Of a DNA stretch of 64,000 bases, positions 62,801-64,000 are shown one piece after another. This DNA is from Lutraria lutraria (Eukaryota; Mollusca; Bivalvia; Venerida; Mactridae), in the NCBI GenBank assembly GCA_964023205.1, contig OZ026835.1:2001053-2065052 (forward strand), read 5' to 3'. The notes under the pieces are model-generated. The model did no database searches, was not told the origin of the DNA, and worked only from the letters and a program-made list of their open reading frames with translations. Both the position numbers and the translations under genes were made by a program. Numbering within the stretch: position 1 is the stretch's first letter; each line of letters starts with the position of its first letter.

Positions 62801-63792
62801 GCATGGGGCCTGGAATTTGACTGATGCTGACAAGAACACGTAAGTCTCTTTCACATAGAAATGAATTTGTATTCATTGTGCCTCATGTCTTTATACAGAG
62901 ATTATTTAGAGGGACGAAGTTTCACATGTGTAGAAGTTGTCCAGCTAGCTTAAATGAATGATGAATAAAATTTACCACTTCATGAAACACAAAAAAAATG
63001 AATTGACATCTTGCGCTACTGACTATAGAGAGTTGTGGGTTTAATCCCTGCTACTGACTGTGTCTCTTCACAAGAGAAAGTAGGCAGTTGCTTACAGAGG
63101 ACGGGAACCAATGAAACAAACAGAAAAATACATTTGTATCCTTGTAAACTGATGAATTGATTAACTTGATATTTCAGATACTGGATCAATGTCTGTACTG
63201 ATGTTGAGGGGACAGAGGTACCAAGCACATGTACTGCAAGTAGAACTACTGCTGGTTGCATGAAAAAGAAGGAAGGTGACTCTTACATTCTTGGTACAGT
63301 GAAGGCGCAGAAGAAATTTTACAAGAATGGTATGTTGTGACAATTATGAGTAGCAATTGGACATATTACTACTACTTCCACATTCCTTAAGCGATTTCAA
63401 TGAAACTTAAAATATGTCATCACCATGAAGTGTAGATATGCTAGACACTTTCCATGCCCAGTGATTCACACACTCCTATTATGTGTGCTTGAACTTAGCC
63501 ATAAAGTTTACAATCTCATTTTAGTGTCAAGGCAGCGGCCGGGTATTAGTCACCTCTGTGACAAAGCTCTAGTTCAGTGATAGTTGATGTTTTGTAATGA
63601 ATGGAAGTCGGATTTTTAGGAAAAATAGTGTCTAATGATTTATTCCCTTATAGCTTCAACTGGTGCATTAGTGCTAGAATATGGTAATGGTGGAACACCT
63701 TGTTCTGGACATAGAGGAGATAATGTTGCTGCTACAACTAAAATAAACTTTATCTGTGGAACTACATTTGGTGGGCCTCAGTTTGTAGACAG
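31001..63792 (+). CDS. IGF2R: Cation-independent mannose-6-phosphate receptor homologue, 5' 35 exons (3' end beyond window)
   Basis: Sorting receptor that carries mannose-6-phosphate-tagged hydrolases from Golgi and cell surface to lysosomes. Exons: 31001-31125, 31860-32166, 32778-33006, 33678-33892, 34551-34713, 35300-35489, 35849-35955, 38124-38276, 39080-39214, 40166-40318, 40977-41108, 41847-42027, 44193-44486, 45284-45437, 45922-46083, 46670-46879, 47828-48005, 48335-48628, 50956-51149, 51801-51881, 52428-52653, 53724-53864, 54478-54705, 55599-55668, 56380-56527, 57266-57422, 57999-58139, 58935-59197, 59783-59989, 60128-60277, 60774-60935, 62143-62335, 62605-62839, 63178-63329, 63654-63792. 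All phases agree, giving about 2,090 residues. It begins with a signal peptide (MGNYARKYLCFIIDFLLILF) and holds 14 CI-MPR repeats of the form C..YDLS, Y.INVC, GG..C, I.F.C, C.Y.F.W.T..AC. The vertebrate receptor has 15 repeats and about 2,500 residues, so the end, including the membrane segment, is missing. Whether it binds IGF2 cannot be told. Confidence 0.93.
32847..34622 (+). CDS. IGF2R: CI-MPR repeat 2
   Basis: Exons end of 32778-33006, 33678-33892, start of 34551-34713. Landmarks: RYDLSPL, VYINVC, GSGACRKT, PPGC, TIVFIC and DCQYVIEWQTEFAC. Arg replaces the ligand Gln and the Arg site is absent. For exon 3 the better donor is GTAAGT at 33007, which rejoins as Asn. Confidence 0.85.
34033..34191. 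mobile_element. M2 MITE ('CAAACCTGT' family)
   Basis: AGTCAAACCTGTTCTAGCA at the left and CACAGGTTTGACTGTA at the right form terminal inverted repeats. Internal GATTATTCAGATGAAAATGA and GTGACCTTTGTTCACAGG recur in related copies. Confidence 0.65.
34353..34523. mobile_element. M2 MITE, second copy
   Basis: CAATGAAACCTGTGTTAGCA and CTACAGGTTTAACTG ends. Contains a direct doubling of the phrase CACCTTGTGAATAAAGGC. A third, partial copy lies at about 35536-35610. Confidence 0.6.
34623..38197 (+). CDS. IGF2R: CI-MPR repeat 3 (incomplete lectin signature)
   Basis: Exons 34551-34713, 35300-35489, 35849-35955 and part of 38124-38276. Landmarks: DLRPLKKLKG, IFLNVC, HIPVCLTYR, YKGGAKC, FQRQTIINFVC and ESDCVYFFNWKTRYAC. 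The Arg (QRQT), Glu and Tyr positions of the vertebrate domain-3 sugar site are present, but Leu stands where Gln is expected (after PVC). Confidence 0.85.
36101..36851. mobile_element. Palindromic repeat with ATACTGTATA ends, copy 1
   Basis: Left end ATACTGTATACGTCTTTATT and right end AATATTAAGACATATACAGT are inverted. Inside, several GGCG/CGCC-bearing phrases (TTGGCGGTTT type) are mirrored. The second copy, in opposite orientation, is at 49003-49683. Confidence 0.6.
37837..38011. mobile_element. M1 MITE, 175 bp
   Basis: CAATGCAACCTCTACAAAGC and GCTCTGGAGATGTTGCACTG ends with internal GTTGTTGCTCTAGAGAGGTT. Lies about 110 bp before CI-MPR exon 8. Confidence 0.65.
38198..41062 (+). CDS. IGF2R: CI-MPR repeat 4
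   Basis: Exons part of 38124-38276, 39080-39214, 40166-40318 and part of 40977-41108. Landmarks: RYDMSSL, YYINVC, GAAICYR, INGDIC, STITFYC and DGCFYEFEWYTSAAC. Tyr replaces the Gln and Ile occupies the Arg position, so not a predicted sugar site. Confidence 0.85.
38559..38797. mobile_element. hAT-like MITE, 239 bp
   Basis: Terminal repeats CAAGGCTTGACACTAAC and GTTAGTGTCGAGCCCTG. Internal ACC/GGT-rich phrases (GGTGGTCC, GGACCAGTGG). The flanks share CTATA but a clean 8-bp duplication is not visible. Confidence 0.55.
39524..40111. mobile_element. Pogo-like MITE, 588 bp
   Basis: Inverted ends CAGATGAAACTCATTATATC and GATATAACGAGTTTTGACTG, flanked by TA on both sides (39522-39523 and 40112-40113). 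Subterminal ATATCGAAAT-type copies at both ends. No transposase. Confidence 0.75.
40495..40720. repeat. Dispersed repeat, copy 1
   Basis: GAGCTATTGTGATCACTGCA, CATAACTCAGAAACTATAAG-type phrase and AGCAACATGAAACTT are shared with 58310-58450; TCACTGAGGTGGTGTACAGA is shared with 60632-60655. The head resembles that of the element at 10398. Confidence 0.5.
41063..44421 (+). CDS. IGF2R: CI-MPR repeat 5 (one disulfide pair missing)
   Basis: Exons end of 40977-41108, 41847-42027 and most of 44193-44486. Landmarks: FDLTPL, YFINVC, VGICQQP, TPRRSEIAFLC and YYAFEWRTSYAC. Gln and Arg of the sugar site are present. The Cys expected after the GG turn is absent (IGGTPYHDD). Its partner before Y.F is Lys (SEKYYAF), so the pair equivalent to C106-C141 of CD-MPR is lost together. 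Confidence 0.85.
41139..41340 (+). repeat. Truncated relative of the 10398-11360 element
   Basis: TAGCTAATGTGATCGCATGA, TTGCATTAAACAACATCTCC, TTCTTAAGCAG and ACAGGGATGTTCCCTGCATG parallel the left part of that element. The tandem array is absent. Confidence 0.55.
42201..43250 (+). repeat. GTCGAG-ended repeat with a ~161-bp tandem array
   Basis: Left end GTCGAGCCCGCCTGCGGTGA, right end GGGGCTCGACATGTTGCCCT. After a (TTAG)n(TGAG)n microsatellite (about 42268-42317) the phrase GGGCTGTATCTCCCTTATGC occurs near 42337, 42498, 42659 and 42821, a period of about 161 bp. A partial fifth unit lies at about 42960. Sits in the intron before CI-MPR exon 13. A reverse copy without the array is at 9661-10200. 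Confidence 0.75.
43335..43560 (+). repeat. Dispersed repeat, family R3, copy 1
   Basis: TTGCCTATAAAATCAAATCG, TCATGACAACCTCTAC and TTTTCAGGTCAG recur in the same order at 59340-59560 and, more diverged, at 56935-57150. Confidence 0.55.
44422..46744 (+). CDS. IGF2R: CI-MPR repeat 6
   Basis: Exons end of 44193-44486, 45284-45437, 45922-46083 and part of 46670-46879. Landmarks: EYDLSSL, YYINVC, FAAICRT, YKGGSC, INIQFLC and GPCEYTILWDTAAAC. Arg replaces the ligand Gln and no Arg precedes IQFLC at the right place; not a predicted sugar site. Confidence 0.85.
44925..45180 (+). repeat. tRNA-derived SINE, fullest copy
   Basis: A-box-like TTGGTTGAGTGGTTAAGG, B box GGGTTCGAGCCC, then CAGAGGCAGTTTTTAG and TAGTACTGGTTCTTCCCAGG AACGATGGTTAGGTGAACTG. 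About 250 bp. Confidence 0.7.
46135..46400 (+). repeat. Second SINE-like repeat with tRNA-like head
   Basis: GGATGGTCTAGTGGTAATGC resembles an A box. The body phrase GTTCGGTTCTCCTGTATCTT is shared with 55040-55070 (CCTGGTTCTCCTGTATCTTT), and the preceding 60 bases are alignable too. Confidence 0.45.
46745..48456 (+). CDS. IGF2R: CI-MPR repeat 7 (one disulfide pair missing)
   Basis: Exons end of 46670-46879, 47828-48005 and part of 48335-48628. Landmarks: YIYNLNPL, FKINIC, PSVCEVF, VKIIFLC and YIFNFLTSLAC. As in repeat 5, both Cys of the C106-C141 type pair are missing: the turn reads MYGNRLGSGQ and the later site reads EGSVYIF. Not a predicted sugar site (Glu in place of Gln). Confidence 0.85.
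47575..47770 (-). repeat. tRNA-derived SINE, minus-strand copy
   Basis: Reverse complement carries GTGGTTGAGTGGGTTAAAGC, GAGACATGGTC-type head and AGTACTGGTACTTCCTAGGA ACGATAGTTTGGGTGAACTG, matching the SINE at 44925-45180. Confidence 0.65.
48457..51872 (+). CDS. IGF2R: CI-MPR repeat 8 (complete lectin signature)
   Basis: Exons end of 48335-48628, 50956-51149 and most of 51801-51881. Landmarks: QYDLSSL, YYINVC, IGGCQVAL, RNGDKC, AHRSTRINFYC and ESETETCEYVFNWRTPAAC. Gln after GGC, Arg eight before the FYC cysteine, Glu four before and Tyr two after the next Cys are all present. The exon could also start at 50890 in the same phase; 50956 was chosen for its pyrimidine tract and the short, normal loop. 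Confidence 0.8.
48965..49990 (+). repeat. TATACCCCC-ended repeat, split by a nested element
   Basis: Left end TATACCCCCGCAAACAAAGT and GAGAGGGGGTATACTG, right part TTCCACATTCTTTAAGCGAT to TTAGTCACCTCTGTGACAGC TCTA. Partial right ends also occur at 52310-52420, 53420-53445 and 63370-63572. The nested insert is 49003-49683. A (GGTCGGTT)n microsatellite lies near 49700-49740. Confidence 0.6.
49003..49683. mobile_element. Palindromic repeat with ATACTGTATA ends, copy 2 (nested)
   Basis: Left ATACTGTATACGTCTTAATA and right GACATATACAGTATATGA. Internal phrases match the reverse complement of 36101-36851 (for example GACCGCCAA/TTGGCGGTC and the AAGAAGACAGGGCATGGTTT block). Interrupts the host repeat between GGGGGTATACTG and GAGTCACT. 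Confidence 0.65.
50405..50760 (+). repeat. Short tandem array, ~150-bp units
   Basis: CTTGTCCGGAACAAGTTTGT near 50412, TTGTCCGCAACATAACCATA near 50563 and CTTGTCCGGAATATAACTTT near 50710. Each of the first two is followed by ATGACTTCAAACTTGGTGTG and CTACCTTGTGCAG. About 2.3 units. Confidence 0.6.
51873..54545 (+). CDS. IGF2R: CI-MPR repeat 9 (complete lectin signature)
   Basis: Exons end of 51801-51881, 52428-52653, 53724-53864 and part of 54478-54705. Landmarks: FDLTML, YLINVC, IGSCQTK, YTGGQEKC, YQRQTVIRFVC and IEESYNCHYLFEWPTGLAC. Gln, Arg, Glu and Tyr all fit. Vertebrate domain 9 is one of the high-affinity mannose-6-phosphate sites, so this site looks conserved. Confidence 0.87.
51955..52115. 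mobile_element. M1 MITE, 161 bp
   Basis: CAGTACAACCTCTCCAGAGC at the left and ATAGAGGATGCACTG at the right; a TA precedes the left end. Centre has CCTCTCTAGAGCAACAACCT. Confidence 0.65.
54546..57340 (+). CDS. IGF2R: CI-MPR repeat 10
   Basis: Exons end of 54478-54705, 55599-55668, 56380-56527 and part of 57266-57422. Landmarks: KYDLSVL, YIINVC, NAAACMVD, TNGDFC, HITFTC and GECDHHFLWQTAAAC. Met replaces Gln and His replaces the ligand Tyr. The 70-nt exon at 55599 follows an intron that ends in a 40-bp minisatellite. Confidence 0.85.
55191..55610 (+). repeat. 40-bp minisatellite copying the exon-24 3' splice site
   Basis: The unit ATGATTACTATTTCAGATRC + CACATGTAACTGTATGTAAT recurs at an exact 40-bp period. 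Acceptor AGs lie at 55317, 55357, 55397, 55437, 55477, 55517, 55557 and 55597; the last is the real acceptor of CI-MPR exon 24 (55599). A diverged older copy with TTTCAGATGCCACCTGTCCT sits at 55189-55208. The unit therefore includes the polypyrimidine tract, AG and the first bases of the exon. Confidence 0.9.
55988..56108. mobile_element. M1 MITE, shortened (121 bp)
   Basis: CAGTTCAACCTCTTCCCACT left end, TTTTGAGAGGTTGCACTG right end. Confidence 0.6.
56150..56330. mobile_element. M2 MITE, diverged copy
   Basis: AAATCTGTGATCAAAGGCCA left, CTAACACAGGTTAGACTGG right; centre TTCTAAATAATCAATGAGTT. Confidence 0.5.
56667..56831. mobile_element. M2 MITE, 165 bp
   Basis: TAGTCAAACCTGTGAACAAA left, CCCAGGTTGTCTG right; centre ACTGAATAATCAGTGACTTT. 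Lies in the intron before CI-MPR exon 26. Confidence 0.6.
56935..57150 (+). repeat. Dispersed repeat, family R3, diverged copy
   Basis: GTCAGTCAGTCTGTTTGCCT, GCTTCCACCTACAATCATCT and TTTTCAGGTCAGATGGTCAA correspond in order to the copies at 43335 and 59340. Confidence 0.45.
57341..59188 (+). CDS. IGF2R: CI-MPR repeat 11 (complete lectin signature)
   Basis: Exons end of 57266-57422, 57999-58139 and most of 58935-59197. Landmarks: FDLSPL, YQFNVC, VGVCQSS, YTGGAKC, YERNTIITFVC and VDETEDCTYYISWYTSIVC. Gln, Arg, Glu and Tyr of the sugar-phosphate site are all in place. In mammals repeat 11 is the IGF2 site and is not a recognised lectin domain. Confidence 0.85.
58310..58450. repeat. Dispersed repeat, copy 2 (see 40495)
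   Basis: AAGCTATTGTGATCAATGAG, CATAACTCAGAAACTATAAG and AGCAACATGAAACTTTATAA. Confidence 0.45.
58730..58889. mobile_element. M1 MITE, 160 bp
   Basis: CAGTACAACCTCTCAAGTGC and TCTGGAGAGGTTGTACTG ends, flanked by TA on the right. Its right end lies only about 45 bp before CI-MPR exon 28, so it forms part of the 3' intron region. Confidence 0.7.
59189..60842 (+). CDS. IGF2R: CI-MPR repeat 12
   Basis: Exons end of 58935-59197, 59783-59989, 60128-60277 and part of 60774-60935. Landmarks: IDLSPL, FYLSIC, GAGVCQVK, VNGTQC, SRIIFTC and SNCEYVFSWPTVVVC. Gln and Tyr are present but the Arg position is Phe, so binding is unlikely. Confidence 0.85.
59340..59560 (+). repeat. Dispersed repeat, family R3, copy 2
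   Basis: TTGCCTATAAAATCAAAACG, CACATGACAACCTCTACTGG and TTTTCAGGTCAAAGGTCAAG, as at 43335-43560. Confidence 0.55.
60843..62729 (+). CDS. IGF2R: CI-MPR repeat 13, no fibronectin II insert
   Basis: Exons end of 60774-60935, 62143-62335 and part of 62605-62839. Landmarks: YYDLSKL, FLVNMC, HMVCRQKD, AVGGNC, SSFQFRC and VGCDVVFDWPTNVVC. In mammals repeat 13 carries a fibronectin type II module; there is no room for one here. Confidence 0.85.
61072..61160. mobile_element. Partial M1 MITE
   Basis: AGAGAAAGCAGCACCCTTTG and GAGAGGTTGAATTAATAGTT match the left half of the M1 copy at 37837. A right-half fragment (GTTGTTGCTCAAGAGAAGGC to GGTTGTACTG) lies at 61966-62031, and a short piece at 62458-62482. 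Confidence 0.5.
62730..63792 (+). CDS. IGF2R: CI-MPR repeat 14, cut by the window edge
   Basis: Exons end of 62605-62839, 63178-63329 and 63654-63792. Landmarks: LYDLSIL, YWINVC, TAGCMKK, GNGGTPC, KINFIC and GGPQFVD, then donor GTGAGC at 63793. The closing C.Y.F.W.T..AC block must be in the next exon. Confidence 0.85.
62990..63115 (+). repeat. tRNA-derived SINE, partial
   Basis: GAGAGTTGTGGGTTTAATCC (B box region), GAGAAAGTAGGCAGTTGCTT and ACAGAGGACGGGAACCA match the SINE at 19395 and 44925. Confidence 0.6.
63370..63572 (+). repeat. Right end of the TATACCCCC-ended repeat
   Basis: TTCCACATTCCTTAAGCGAT, ATGAAGTGTAGATATGCTAG and GTATTAGTCACCTCTGTGAC match 49770-49980. Confidence 0.55.
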
Positions 63793-64000
63793 GTGAGCTT
63801 TATAGGTTTGTTATATAAATGATAAGTTTTTCTACAAAATGGTTAAAATCGGAGTCTCTGGTAAGAAAACTACTGATCTTTCTCCATGTCTAAATCTCAT
63901 ATTTTGTCTTTGGAAATTTCCTAGTTAAAACAATGATACATTTTATACATTAATCTCTGGGTGTGATTGATCTTAATTATTATGTATTCAGACATTAAAC

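Noticed and set aside
62573..62854. 93-codon minus-strand open frame
   Set aside because: Shadow of CI-MPR exon 33 on the opposite strand.

Overview
The window is AT-rich animal DNA with spliced genes, GT-AG introns and a dense load of LINE, SINE, MITE and tandem-repeat debris. The temptin-type secreted protein genes and the style of the repeats point to a mollusc, most likely a bivalve. The phylum call is inferred from gene content, not from a marker gene.

Layout: (1) 1-440 holds the 3' end of an unrecognised plus-strand gene. (2) 0.8-6.2 kb is transposon debris: a broken minus-strand LINE (846-2167), a decayed Tc1/mariner transposase (3149-3984), a tRNA-like SINE head and one orphan signal-peptide exon. 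(3) 6.3-22.2 kb carries three plus-strand three-exon genes for small secreted temptin-like proteins (135 aa each; 6324-9362, 17304-18671, 20622-22035). The second and third are near-identical recent tandem copies. Repeats lie between them: a 2.6 kb foldback element (11958-14586), a LINE with a hAT-like MITE nested in it (15104-17070), and repeats with ~160 bp tandem units. (4) 22.2-30.9 kb has no convincing host gene. It holds a candidate 3.2 kb DNA transposon with inverted GTAACG motifs, another broken LINE (26045-27218) and short TIR remnants. (5) From 31001 to the right edge runs a 35-exon partial gene for a cation-independent mannose-6-phosphate/IGF2 receptor (CI-MPR). It encodes a signal peptide and 14 consecutive CI-MPR repeats (about 2,090 aa). 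The last repeat, transmembrane segment and tail lie beyond the window. Every splice junction listed was read by hand and keeps the reading frame.

Functionally there are two stories. Temptins are secreted, eight-cysteine proteins with a calcium-loop-like motif, known in Aplysia as a water-borne attractant; here they form a small tandem family with a shared promoter geometry. The receptor is a lysosomal-enzyme sorting lectin. The four sugar-phosphate-coordinating residues can be traced repeat by repeat: they appear complete in repeats 8, 9 and 11, variant in repeat 5, and incomplete in repeat 3. Its introns are crowded with at least two short MITE families. One intron ends in an exact 40-bp minisatellite that copies the 3' splice site eight times.

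Limits: exon coordinates come from frame and splice-signal logic without transcripts, and repeat-family names come from motif recognition without a database search.
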